A DNA stretch of 64,000 nucleotides from Paenibacillus xylanexedens (GTDB lineage: Bacteria > Bacillota > Bacilli > Paenibacillales > Paenibacillaceae), in the NCBI RefSeq assembly GCF_007680605.1, contig NZ_VEIO01000001.1, positions 1,736,001 to 1,800,000 of the forward strand, given 5' to 3'. This document shows positions 34,912 to 42,825 of this stretch, piece after piece (positions within the stretch are counted from its first letter, which is position 1; each line of letters starts with the position of its first letter). Under the pieces are notes generated by a model. It was not told the origin of the DNA. It did no database searches and was given only the letters and a program-made list of their open reading frames with translations. The position numbers were made by a program, and so were the translations under genes.

Positions 34912-36286
34912 AACAGTTCGATTAATGTACAGTCTAACAGCTAATCCAATTTTGCAAGAAATGAAAATTCATAATCAGAAGCAGTATGGAGTTACTCAGG
35001 AGTATAACAGTGTAAATCGAAATAAATTATGGGATTCAGCATCTGCAAAAGGTAAATTTAAGCAATCTACTTTTAAGGATCGGAAAATCTACGATGACCC
35101 AATAAGCGGACAGCAATTGCATTTCTCACAAAAAGCAGCTCAACGTAGGTTTCGCATGAAAAATGAAGCAGGAGAGAATATTTCATCAGCTTGGGCGAGA
35201 CATTCTGCTGAGGTTGATCATGTCGTTTCCTTAAAAGAAATACATAATCGTGTCAAATATAACCCATTCTTTAGCGATAAAGATATGAAGGAAATCGCAA
35301 ATCAAAAGAGTAATTTCAGGGTCACTTCCAAGTCATTGAATACATCTAAAGGTAGTAAAAGTGATTTTGAATTGGCATTCGCGCCTGACAGTAAGAGTTC
35401 AACCCCAGGGAGAGTCAAGCTAATACAAGGTAAGGTCGTTGCGGAGGCCAAAGTCAATACGGATATTTTGTCTAGATCTATGAAAAATGCTGGAGCAGAC
35501 TTTACAGAAGGAGCACTATTTTCACTGCAATCCTCTGCTGTCCCATTAGTAGTTGAAGGTGTGGGTAACTTGTACAAAGTTGCCTTAGGAGAGAAAAAGT
35601 TTGAAGATGCTGCCAAAGATATGGGGAATCTAACTCTATCTGTTGCAACTACAGGGGGCACAATACGAGTTGTTTCTACGGGAGTGACACATTTACTTGA
35701 AAATAATGGAAAAGAAGCAATTCGTAAACTAGCAAATTCAAATCAAGTGATGCAGGTAATTACTATCTCTCTAATGCTAAAAGATTCAATTTTCAAATAT
35801 GTAAAGGGAGAAATAGATGGAAAACAATTTTTCGAGGAAGTCGGAGAGAAGGGAGTAGGAATGCTTGCAGGAACTATCGGAGCAATAGCAGGTCAAGCAC
35901 TTATTCCAATTCCGGTTGTTGGTGCGGCTCTTGGATCATTGATCATTTCAACGGTATGCATGGATCTTTATCACTCATACCGTAATGTGGATGAATATAA
36001 ACAGCTTGAGCAGACATCAGCTAAGATTGCATCTGAAGCTTTGCAGGAGATGGACAGACAACAAGCCGTATTAAAACAGCTAATTCAAGAAGAATATGCC
36101 GAGTGGAATGCACATTTTATTAAAGGATATAACATGATATTTAATGGATCTGTATCAGATTCACCAGAACAAATCAACGAAGGTTTAAGTACAATTCTCT
36201 CTGTTTTCTCAAAGAATGTCTCTTTTGAAAATCAAAAGGCATTTGATGATATGTTCTTTGATAACAATTCAGTATTCAAAATGTAG
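34901..36286 (+). CDS. HNH-like nuclease with glycine-zipper segment (island operon)
   Basis: About 461 residues; ATG 34901 has AAGGGAG 6 nt upstream. The N-terminal 50-160 contain an HNH/ENDO VII-like module: SAEVDHVVSLKEIHNRVKYN (DH-V), then KSNFRVTSKSLNTSKGSKSD (N...N/H-like), as in polymorphic-toxin nucleases. A central hydrophobic segment (about 315-350) has GVGMLAGTIGAIAGQALIPI and PVVGAALGSLIISTV, a glycine-zipper/membrane-inserting pattern. The C-terminal 90 residues are a coiled-coil-like region (QLEQTSAKIASEALQEMDRQ). No signal peptide is present. Activity is inferred. The arrangement (nuclease, Gly zipper, coil) is unusual. Confidence 0.75.
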   Translation: MEDKTVRLMYSLTANPILQEMKIHNQKQYGVTQEYNSVNRNKLWDSASAKGKFKQSTFKDRKIYDDPISGQQLHFSQKAAQRRFRMKNEAGENISSAWARHSAEVDHVVSLKEIHNRVKYNPFFSDKDMKEIANQKSNFRVTSKSLNTSKGSKSDFELAFAPDSKSSTPGRVKLIQGKVVAEAKVNTDILSRSMKNAGADFTEGALFSLQSSAVPLVVEGVGNLYKVALGEKKFEDAAKDMGNLTLSVATTGGTIRVVSTGVTHLLENNGKEAIRKLANSNQVMQVITISLMLKDSIFKYVKGEIDGKQFFEEVGEKGVGMLAGTIGAIAGQALIPIPVVGAALGSLIISTVCMDLYHSYRNVDEYKQLEQTSAKIASEALQEMDRQQAVLKQLIQEEYAEWNAHFIKGYNMIFNGSVSDSPEQINEGLSTILSVFSKNVSFENQKAFDDMFFDNNSVFKM

Positions 36287-36302
36287 GCTAGGGGGCGTTT
36301 TT

Positions 36303-37112
36303 ATGTTGTTAGAAAGTATTTTGCTCGGCGGGGCAGTCAGCAGTACCGTAGCGAGGATGATAAAGGCAGATAAGTTAAATGAAAAGGCTGAAAGTGTTAA
36401 TGTCCGTTCGTTTGAACGAGTAGTGGAGGCAGAAGAAAAGGTCAAAATACAAAGTTCAAAAACGCAAGCCAGCATTCAAAAGCTTATCAATCGAAAACGG
36501 GGTATATATAAAACTTCAATTGTAAACTTTTTAGAGCTGTACAGAAATCTACAGAAAATTGAAATGGAGGAGGGAGCGGGATTAAAGGAATTGCGTTCTT
36601 CTTTTCTATCTCCAATTGCTGTTGAATCAATGAATAAGATGGTTGGAGTATCTAAAAGTGAACTATCTGATTCTCAAGTTTTTTCTACTTACATATTTTC
36701 AGGAATTGCCGGAGTGATAAAAAAAGAAGCAGAGATGAACTTGTCTGCAGCTAATGCCCGTAGCTCGCAATCATTCATGATTGAAAAACAAGCAGAGACA
36801 ATTTGCATTGCTCTGGATGCTATATTCCAGCGTTCAGAACATATCTGTGATGTTCTACGGAATTTAAATGCATTATTTATCAGATCATTGCAACAATGTA
36901 GATCAATTATCCAACGTAACGATAACGAAAAAAATCAATATTCGCAAAAAGACAGGGAAGCTTTCATGATTTGTTTCAACTTTGCCAAAGGAATCAAAGA
37001 TATATTGGATGTTCCTCTACTTGATGAGACTGGTGAAATTAACTTGAAATCACTTGAATTGATAGAAACAGGAGAGGCTTTTCTTAACAAAATGAAGAAA
37101 ATAAATATTTGA
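36303..37112 (+). CDS. Unknown coiled-coil protein (island operon)
   Basis: 269 residues from ATG 36303, which follows AGGGGGCG. A short hydrophobic N-terminus (MLLESILLGGAVSSTVARMI) resembles a Gly-containing membrane-associated helix. It is followed by long charged helices (FERVVEAEEKVKIQSSKTQA, KQAETICIALDAIFQRSEH) with heptad-like spacing. No catalytic motif is visible. The gene starts 17 bp after the HNH-like gene and ends 17 bp before the [4Fe-4S] gene. A partner or immunity role for the nuclease is plausible but not shown. No family is recognised. Confidence 0.7.
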   Translation: MLLESILLGGAVSSTVARMIKADKLNEKAESVNVRSFERVVEAEEKVKIQSSKTQASIQKLINRKRGIYKTSIVNFLELYRNLQKIEMEEGAGLKELRSSFLSPIAVESMNKMVGVSKSELSDSQVFSTYIFSGIAGVIKKEAEMNLSAANARSSQSFMIEKQAETICIALDAIFQRSEHICDVLRNLNALFIRSLQQCRSIIQRNDNEKNQYSQKDREAFMICFNFAKGIKDILDVPLLDETGEINLKSLELIETGEAFLNKMKKINI

Positions 37113-37129
37113 TATAAGGAGAAAATTGA

Positions 37130-38848
37130 ATGCAACAGTTAATGAAAAGAATTGCCGTATCAGATAAATGTGTAGCTTGTGGATCATGTGTTGTAAATTC
37201 TGAATTTCTAACAGAAACCCCTGAGGGTTTTGCCATACCTGTTGATCCAGGATTAATTACCGAAGTGCAGTATCTTGATTTTAAAGAAGTAGAGGTAAGC
37301 TGTCCCGTTCAGGCCATATCTGTAGAAGATGAATATATCACAGGACATAGTGGGTCTGAGGCACTTGTAAAGCTCAAAGCTTTGATCTCCGAAAAACTGG
37401 ATAACTTTTCAATTCCTTATCCCTCCCAATCAGATTATGATTTTGTTGAGAACAACTATGAAGCTCCTCCACTATTAACTAAAGACATGTCTGCCAAAGT
37501 GTATAACTCATACGATAAGGCAGATAGAGAAGGCTTTAATGCCTTTAAAGATACGATGTACTCCCAGCAAAAAGCACTTATTCAGGCAGTTTGTATTAAT
37601 TACAAGACTAAACAACTCAAGAAGTTTTCCTATTATAATAAAACTGAAGGAAATTACTTTTATGATATCAATCGAGAAATAGCTAAAACGCTAGGAGAAG
37701 TAGTTGTATTAGGGCAAGCGATCTCTAACAATCAGCTAAATCTCCCTGCCGATTTTAGTGAGTTTGACGTTGGTCCTGATTTTGGCTTTGAAGGAGAATC
37801 TTATTGTTATCGGTTGAGGCATTTGGAGCGATACGATTGGAATACCGGAATGAAAGAGGCTGAATTTTTCAAAACTTACATCAACGTTGAAGATTACGGA
37901 GATGGCTACAAATATTCACTAGTCGAGGCCGAAAAGACATTCCGTGAATACATTGTATTTGGGCTCTCTATGCAAATGTATAAAGAGTTAGATCCGAAAA
38001 TTGAAACATTGTATAAGAAATATTCAGAAGTATTCCAGGAGACATTAAATAAAAAGTTAAGCCTTTTAAAATCCGAACTGAAAAAACACATTAATTTAGA
38101 AAGTTCACCAAATGTCAATCAAGATGCAATTATTCAACAAATTAAATCTCTCGTGAATGAAACTAAGTCAATCCCATTAAAAAAGGAATCTGTCTTTCGC
38201 TCAATTGATACAGATTATGACAGCTCTTTTCGTTTTTCATCTCACAGTAAAGCGAGTGAGGCAGCACAAAATCGTGTTTGGCGGCTGTATAAAGAATGCT
38301 CAAATTATTTAGAAATTGGAAATGCAGATAGAATTAGTTTTGACTTAGCAAATAAGTATCAGACTCAACTGGAAAGTACGGTCAATACATTTAAGAAGAA
38401 GCTACAAGCGATTTATGATAAACATGGTATGGCTTATCCTAATTTCACATTGGAGCTTGATTGCGGAGCGTATATCATACTTGTAGATCTGTCAGATTAT
38501 AATCAAGTAACTTCTCACATAAATGGGGGTATTCGCGAATTCATAGATGAAAATGTAATAGGCTGGGGCAGAGGGATAGATAAGGAAAACTACTTCTCTT
38601 ATAGTGATCTAAGCTATGATGTAATAGAATCTATTACATGGAAGCAAGGCTTATTTGGAGAGAAAGAAGTTCCTGTCTTCTGCTATCATTACTTCAGTGG
38701 AGAATTTCTAAGTGGTTTTTATAGAGCTATTGAAGCTTGTTGTGATTATGTATTTGAGAGTGGTTATATGAGAACCTTGGTATTCAAGGTCTACGAATCT
38801 TTGCAACAAGAAGTGAAACAAAAAATTATACCTACATTAAAAAAATGA
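37130..38848 (+). CDS. Large protein with N-terminal [4Fe-4S] ferredoxin domain (island operon)
   Basis: 572 residues. The first 70 form a single-cluster ferredoxin: KCVACGSCVVNSEF supplies three cysteines (C-x2-C-x2-C), and EVSCPVQAISVEDE supplies the fourth with its Pro. The following 500 residues have no motif I recognise. They are charged and mostly helical (about 300-450, with KKLSLLKSELKKHINLESSP), with an aromatic-rich C-terminal domain (GFYRAIEACCDYVFESGYMR). AGGAG precedes ATG 37130. The Fe-S cluster suggests redox sensing or electron transfer within the system. It is the largest gene of the operon. Confidence 0.85.
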   Translation: MQQLMKRIAVSDKCVACGSCVVNSEFLTETPEGFAIPVDPGLITEVQYLDFKEVEVSCPVQAISVEDEYITGHSGSEALVKLKALISEKLDNFSIPYPSQSDYDFVENNYEAPPLLTKDMSAKVYNSYDKADREGFNAFKDTMYSQQKALIQAVCINYKTKQLKKFSYYNKTEGNYFYDINREIAKTLGEVVVLGQAISNNQLNLPADFSEFDVGPDFGFEGESYCYRLRHLERYDWNTGMKEAEFFKTYINVEDYGDGYKYSLVEAEKTFREYIVFGLSMQMYKELDPKIETLYKKYSEVFQETLNKKLSLLKSELKKHINLESSPNVNQDAIIQQIKSLVNETKSIPLKKESVFRSIDTDYDSSFRFSSHSKASEAAQNRVWRLYKECSNYLEIGNADRISFDLANKYQTQLESTVNTFKKKLQAIYDKHGMAYPNFTLELDCGAYIILVDLSDYNQVTSHINGGIREFIDENVIGWGRGIDKENYFSYSDLSYDVIESITWKQGLFGEKEVPVFCYHYFSGEFLSGFYRAIEACCDYVFESGYMRTLVFKVYESLQQEVKQKIIPTLKK

Positions 38849-38925
38849 TAATTTCTTTAGTGATGATCTACAAAGTAGATAACTTGAATTTTTTAATGTA
38901 CATAGTTTGATGTGGGAGGGGAAGT

Positions 38926-39573
38926 ATGGAGAAAGATAATGAATTGCTTTTACGTAAAGCTTATGAAAAACTGAAGATTGAATTATCTCAACCTGAAAAC
39001 CAATATATTGAGCGCTCTGCTGTGCAGTTATTGGATGAGTTAAGCCAAGAAGTTCTTAACTGGAATATTAATGATACAATCTCCATATTCGATAAGTATT
39101 GGACAGCCACAAGAGCCAATGATATTTCAAAAGAGGGCACAGCTAAAATTTTCCGTTCAGAATTCAATAATATATTTCTTAAAGATCAAGATGTGCAGAA
39201 TAAGATTCAAAGTTTAATTTTACTTCGCTTGCAAGAACCGCTTGACTACCGTCTTATTAGTAAAATTGCAAATGTTAAATTAATTGAGCAACTAAATAGA
39301 ATCCCGTTTGAAAATGGTAGACCACTTTTCTACGTACATCGTTTAGAGATTATGATTTTTCCGCAGCTGTTTACTACTATAGCTGATAGAAATAAATTGG
39401 ATAAAACAGCAAAACTACTTCGTATTAAAAGTGATAAAGTCGCTTTTGAACGTGTACAGTATCAAATCCGTGAAAAGGTAAACGACTTTATTCACAATGA
39501 GAGACTAAGTCAAGAAAGCGAATTTATAAAAAGTGCAATTGCCTGGTGGTTACTTGAAGTAGGAAATAATTAA
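38926..39573 (+). CDS. Unknown protein (last gene of island operon)
   Basis: 215 residues, largely helical, charged and without cysteines. Segments include RKAYEKLKIELSQPENQYIE near the N-terminus and RPLFYVHRLEIMIFPQLFTT in the middle. GGGAGGGG sits just before ATG 38926. It lies 77 bp after the [4Fe-4S] gene, the only long gap in the operon, and is followed by the operon terminator. No family is recognised; helical scaffolding or a regulatory subunit is a guess. Confidence 0.65.
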   Translation: MEKDNELLLRKAYEKLKIELSQPENQYIERSAVQLLDELSQEVLNWNINDTISIFDKYWTATRANDISKEGTAKIFRSEFNNIFLKDQDVQNKIQSLILLRLQEPLDYRLISKIANVKLIEQLNRIPFENGRPLFYVHRLEIMIFPQLFTTIADRNKLDKTAKLLRIKSDKVAFERVQYQIREKVNDFIHNERLSQESEFIKSAIAWWLLEVGNN

Positions 39574-39619
39574 TTAAGTAACATGTATAATGTACGTGTA
39601 TTATAAAAGTTATAAACGA

Positions 39620-39712
39620 TGAACAAGAACATCTTCCTATTGAAGTCGCTATTATAAGCGGCTTTTTTATTTCGTCGTTACAAGTTCTTATCCTACGCCA
39701 AGGACAAAAAGC
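39620..39712. repeat. Degenerate copy of the dispersed ACAAGAAC repeat
   Basis: It begins AACAAGAACATCTTCC, contains a TTACAAGTTCTTATCC arm and CCAAGGACAAA, and carries a GTCGCT/AGCGGC hairpin in the middle, the same order as in the copies at 52631, 55343 and around the IS element. Confidence 0.55.
39643..39671 (+). terminator. Terminator of the WYL-HNH-FeS operon
   Basis: GTCGCT pairs with AGCGGC (one wobble) around a short A/T loop and is followed by TTTTTTATTT. It is supplied by the repeat copy just listed. The rest of 39574-39910 shows no gene. Confidence 0.7.
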
Positions 39713-39910
39713 GTATTTAGGTAAGGATTTTTTGGGAGAAATACGCATTATAGATTAACAAACTGTGTTTTTGAAGGTAAACAAAGGCTGCTAAGCATTA
39801 CAAAATTGAAATTTAGTAATAAAACTAGCCGCTGAGGGACACGAACCTGTTTCAATTCCTGATTAGCGACAATTCATAAATACTAAAAGTCTTTATATAC
39901 GCGATATATT

Positions 39911-40570
39911 CTAAACGGAATGGTTTCCATCGACCTTATTACTTCCTGATTCTGTTAAACTCCATTTTTCTATCATTTCTCCAATACATGGCATAAAAAC
40001 ATTTAAAATGGCCCCACTGAAGCAGACAGCCAGTGCAGTTCCTATACCTATGGGTCCATTAAAAATGAATGCCATGAACAGGATTACAACATTAATCAGA
40101 GTTCTCGCAAAAAATATATTCGTTCGAGTTATTTTTTGTAGTAAGAGTGTTAATCGATCGATCGGAATCGGTGCAAAATTGGTCTGTAGATACATGGCCG
40201 TTCCTATTCCTGCAACAACCAAACCAGAGCCGAAACACAAAAATTTCAAAAACATTAGATCAGGTGCCACCCAAGTCCGTAACAATAACAGCCAGAAATC
40301 AATACAAATGCCTGTTATAAGTGCAGTTACTAAACCCAAATATTCAGGTTTTTGTTTTTGTAGCAACGAATTAAAAAATATCATAACTAGGGCAATGATA
40401 ATCTCCCAGCTGCCAACAGTTAAACCTACGTTTAGGGACAATCCGACCAGAAGAGCATCGAATGGAGAGCTTCCAAGCTTTGATTGTATGGTCAATGTAA
40501 TGCCAAGAGTTAAAATTAAGATACCTATTGCATAAATTAAATATTGATTTACACGTGATAACGGCATCAT
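39911..40570 (-). CDS. YczE/YyaS-type membrane protein
   Basis: 219 residues with five to six membrane helices. The opening RVNQYLIYAIGILILTLGIT followed by SKLGSSPFDALLVGLS (the LGxSPxD-like element) is the hallmark of the YczE/YyaS/YitT-like membrane family of Bacillota, of unknown function. A second conserved stretch reads NFAPIPIDRLTLLLQK. The start ATG 40570 overlaps the GNAT stop by four bases (ATGA), so the two genes are cotranscribed. Substrate or role is unknown. Confidence 0.85.
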   Translation of the reverse strand: MMPLSRVNQYLIYAIGILILTLGITLTIQSKLGSSPFDALLVGLSLNVGLTVGSWEIIIALVMIFFNSLLQKQKPEYLGLVTALITGICIDFWLLLLRTWVAPDLMFLKFLCFGSGLVVAGIGTAMYLQTNFAPIPIDRLTLLLQKITRTNIFFARTLINVVILFMAFIFNGPIGIGTALAVCFSGAILNVFMPCIGEMIEKWSLTESGSNKVDGNHSV

Positions 40571-41007
40571 TTCGATAATAAATCTTTCACCATTAGATAA
40601 TGCGGTATTCCATCTTCCATAAATACATCGGAGGTCGTCTGGTATCCTAGCTTGTGATAAAATCCCTCTGCATGTGTCTGTCCGTGTAATTTAACTTTGG
40701 AAATTCCTTTATTTTCTGCAATTTCTTCAAGTGATGTAACGATTAATTTACCCAGACCATATTGGCGATAAGGTTTCAAGATACATATTCGATCGAGTTT
40801 ACCTACGCCATCTCGAAGAATAATTCTGCCTGTTCCGGCGGGTAGTTCATTAAAATAAACCAGGATGTGCTCACATTGTCCATCTAAATTATCATGATCA
40901 TCAAACTCATCTTCAAGGGGTACATTTTGTTCTTTTACAAACACTTCTTCTCTTATTTGAAAAGCGATGTTGAGCCCCTCAATGGAGTCTATTTTTTTTG
41001 ATTTCAT
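40567..41007 (-). CDS. GNAT family acetyltransferase (YjcF/ElaA-like)
   Basis: 146 residues. The N-terminal IAFQIREEVFVKEQNVPLED is characteristic of YjcF/ElaA-like GNATs, the acetyl-CoA loop is ILKPYRQYGLGKLIVTSLEE, and the C-terminal part reads FYHKLGYQTTSDVFMEDGIP. It probably acetylates a small molecule; the substrate is unknown. AAAGGAT precedes ATG 41007. It is the first gene of a two-gene operon with the YczE-type gene. A perfect 18-bp palindrome lies 82 bp upstream of the start. Confidence 0.9.
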   Translation of the reverse strand: MKSKKIDSIEGLNIAFQIREEVFVKEQNVPLEDEFDDHDNLDGQCEHILVYFNELPAGTGRIILRDGVGKLDRICILKPYRQYGLGKLIVTSLEEIAENKGISKVKLHGQTHAEGFYHKLGYQTTSDVFMEDGIPHYLMVKDLLSK

Positions 41008-41089
41008 TTCTTATAATCCTTTCAGAAATTCATTTTGTAATTAAAAACAAATTAAACGTTCTTTTTAATAATTATAGATGATAATAATT

Positions 41090-41107
41090 TTGTTGTAAAT
41101 ACAACAA
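41090..41107. promoter_or_regulatory. Palindrome upstream of the GNAT-YczE operon
   Basis: TTGTTGTA-AA-TACAACAA is a perfect 8-2-8 palindrome. It is a candidate operator for an unlinked regulator; no regulator gene is adjacent. Confidence 0.45.
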
Positions 41108-41277
41108 AAAAAACGAGTTAAAAGGACTACGATTAATCCATAAGCAATCAAAGAAAAAGGAATGTTTGATCAAGTGGGAGTCGGCCGGAAATGCAGTTTG
41201 CTTAATGAGGCGTTAACTTGCGTCAGCTAGTGCTATTGTAAAATACTTAACCCGTTGAAAAGAGATGAAATATTTAT

Positions 41278-41331
41278 TTGCTTCGATACATATTGTGTCT
41301 TATAATTTTCATAGAGATACATATTGTATCT
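41278..41331 (+). promoter_or_regulatory. Lasso-precursor promoter with two tandem operators
   Basis: TTGCTT (41278-41283) and TATAAT (41301-41306) are separated by 17 bp. The spacer (41284-41300) is exactly one copy of the dyad CGATACATATTGTGTCT. A second, perfect copy, AGATACA-TAT-TGTATCT, lies at 41315-41331, over the expected start site. The copies are 31 bp apart, three helical turns, a layout suited to cooperative repression. Confidence 0.75.
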
Positions 41332-41411
41332 ATAAAAACTTGTATTGCGCAAGTAATGTAAGGGTGCTCACATCTTGGTTCCAGTTTTTTGTAGAAAGGA
41401 GGAGACGACCG

Positions 41412-41558
41412 ATGGAAACGAAAAAAGCGCCTTGGCAGGCACCGAAATTAGAGGTTCTGGATGTGCGGCAGCAAACGATGGCTGGTCGTGGATACAAGCA
41501 AATTGATTGGATCTCCGAACATGATGCAGACCTATATAATCCAGCGTCCTCAAGTTGA
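41412..41558 (+). CDS. Paeninodin-family lasso peptide precursor (orphan)
   Basis: A 48-residue precursor with strong AAAGGAGG before ATG 41412. The leader METKKAPWQAPKLEVLDVRQ has the aromatic-x-x-P RRE-binding motif (Trp8, Pro11) and ends QTM, so Thr22 is at -2, as in lasso leaders. The predicted core starts at Ala24 (AGRGYKQID) and has Asp at core position 9, giving an Ala1-Asp9 macrolactam ring. The tail (WISEHDADLYNPASSS) ends in three serines, and paeninodin-type peptides can be phosphorylated at a C-terminal Ser. No cyclase, protease, RRE, kinase or exporter gene lies nearby. A terminator and then a methyltransferase gene follow. Confidence 0.82.
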   Translation: METKKAPWQAPKLEVLDVRQQTMAGRGYKQIDWISEHDADLYNPASSS

Positions 41559-41577
41559 AAATCGTTTCTTGCTCAAA

Positions 41578-41600
41578 AGGTCGCCTGTGGGCGGCTTTTT
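41578..41600 (+). terminator. Terminator/attenuator after the lasso precursor
   Basis: GTCGCC (41580-41585) pairs with GGCGGC (41590-41595), followed by five T. It would let the precursor be made in excess over the downstream methyltransferase. Confidence 0.75.
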
Positions 41601-41745
41601 CGATTTTCCACTTAATTGATATACATAAGCGATATCAACAAAATCATGTTGATGCATCATCGTAAACGGCTCTTCTTTGGATTATTTGTTGGGTTGGAAC
41701 AGGTTCTACGCCATTTATAGCGTTGTGAGAGGAGAGTGGGTCATT

Positions 41746-42582
41746 TTGAATACATCTAAACAAGTGATGCCTCAGCATTCCAATGATCGTTTTAGTAAAC
41801 TTGGAATTTATAGCGTCCAAAGTGTCTTTATTATTCTGTTCTTGCTGTTAACCCCTGTCTACTATTTGAACAAATGGGATTTTAAACGTCATAAAAAGCG
41901 GAAACCTTTCTACACCAGTAAATTGGTTCGATTGCAGGAGCGTTATCCGATTTTTTACGAATTGGCCATGTACGTTCAAAATTTTCCTATTCCTCGTAAT
42001 GTCTACAAGGTTTTACCCCCTTTAAAGGGCGATGTTCTTCAGGTAGGCTGCGGTACAGGTTTATTGAACAAGTATCTTCGCAAGCAGAAGGATGTTCGTT
42101 TCCTCAACATGGATCCGAATTTAAATGCGCTAAAACTTGGAAAGAAGTGGGGAAGGTTTGATTCTTATATTCATGCTTTCATTGATAAGCCGACTCCTTT
42201 ACCTGATCATAGCTGCGATATGATTTTGTTTGCACGAAGCTTTCATCACATTCGTTATCACAAAAAAGCCTTCGTAGAGAGCTGCAGACTGTTACGTGAC
42301 GGTGGATCTATCATTATCGCGGACCCGGTTATTCTCAAGTCTCTTGCAGGTTCTGTAACGGACGGCGGTTATATGGCGAACTCTTCGATTGATGGTGTAA
42401 TTTGGAGATTTACCAAAGAAACATTAATTACTCACATCGAGCGCTGTCTTCCTCCTGAATTAAAGATTGAATCCGTAACCGAAACGAGACAAGTGCATGT
42501 AACGAATTATAATTTATTTGTTCCTCAGACAGATATCGTAGTGGTCCTGCGAAAAAGAGAGGCTGTATACAATGACAACTAA
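41746..42582 (+). CDS. Class I SAM-dependent methyltransferase with N-terminal membrane helix
   Basis: About 278 residues from TTG 41746, preceded by AGGAGAG; the frame is open from 41677 but without a ribosome binding site. A single hydrophobic helix (VQSVFIILFLLLTPVYYL) is followed by a basic patch and a Rossmann methyltransferase domain: GDVLQVGCGTGLLNKYL (motif I), FLNMDPNLNALKLG (acidic motif II), SCDMILFARSFHHIRYHKKA (motif III) and LRDGGSIIIADP. The target is unknown. Its position behind the lasso precursor makes peptide methylation (for example on a C-terminal carboxylate) the natural hypothesis; lipid or quinone methylation is an alternative. Confidence 0.82.
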   Translation: MNTSKQVMPQHSNDRFSKLGIYSVQSVFIILFLLLTPVYYLNKWDFKRHKKRKPFYTSKLVRLQERYPIFYELAMYVQNFPIPRNVYKVLPPLKGDVLQVGCGTGLLNKYLRKQKDVRFLNMDPNLNALKLGKKWGRFDSYIHAFIDKPTPLPDHSCDMILFARSFHHIRYHKKAFVESCRLLRDGGSIIIADPVILKSLAGSVTDGGYMANSSIDGVIWRFTKETLITHIERCLPPELKIESVTETRQVHVTNYNLFVPQTDIVVVLRKREAVYNDN

Positions 42583-42713
42583 ATTTATTTATGGTGTTTG
42601 AGATCTGTAGCATTATTCCATGTTTATCCTTTGCTCAGCAAGAAACATGTCTTGCGGATAATATAGCTAAAGGCACCTCTCCACAGAGGTGCCTTTTTTT
42701 GTTTCTGATAACG
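42562..42713. repeat. 152-bp direct repeat, copy 1 (gene 3' end plus terminator)
   Basis: It begins in the last codons of the methyltransferase gene, contains a CATGTTT/AAACATG hairpin and ends after a strong terminator. A copy with about eight mismatches lies at 46960-47111. Confidence 0.9.
42671..42699 (+). terminator. Intrinsic terminator
   Basis: AGGCACCTCT pairs perfectly with AGAGGTGCCT around CCAC, followed by a T-run. It ends the methyltransferase transcript. Confidence 0.95.
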
Positions 42714-42825
42714 CTCTACCACTTAATAATGATTTTGAAATATAACAACTAGTGTAACGAAGCAAACTATGGTATTGGGCATGAAAAAACTTCAACAGCA
42801 CAAATCGATAAATTAATATTGCTCG

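Noticed and set aside
31735..39911. Prophage or integrative element
   Set aside because: No integrase, terminase, capsid or attachment-site duplication was found; the island is better described as an accessory operon among decayed genes.
40008..40535. 175-codon plus-strand frame
   Set aside because: It is the complement of the YczE-type membrane gene, whose start is coupled to the GNAT gene by a 4-bp overlap.
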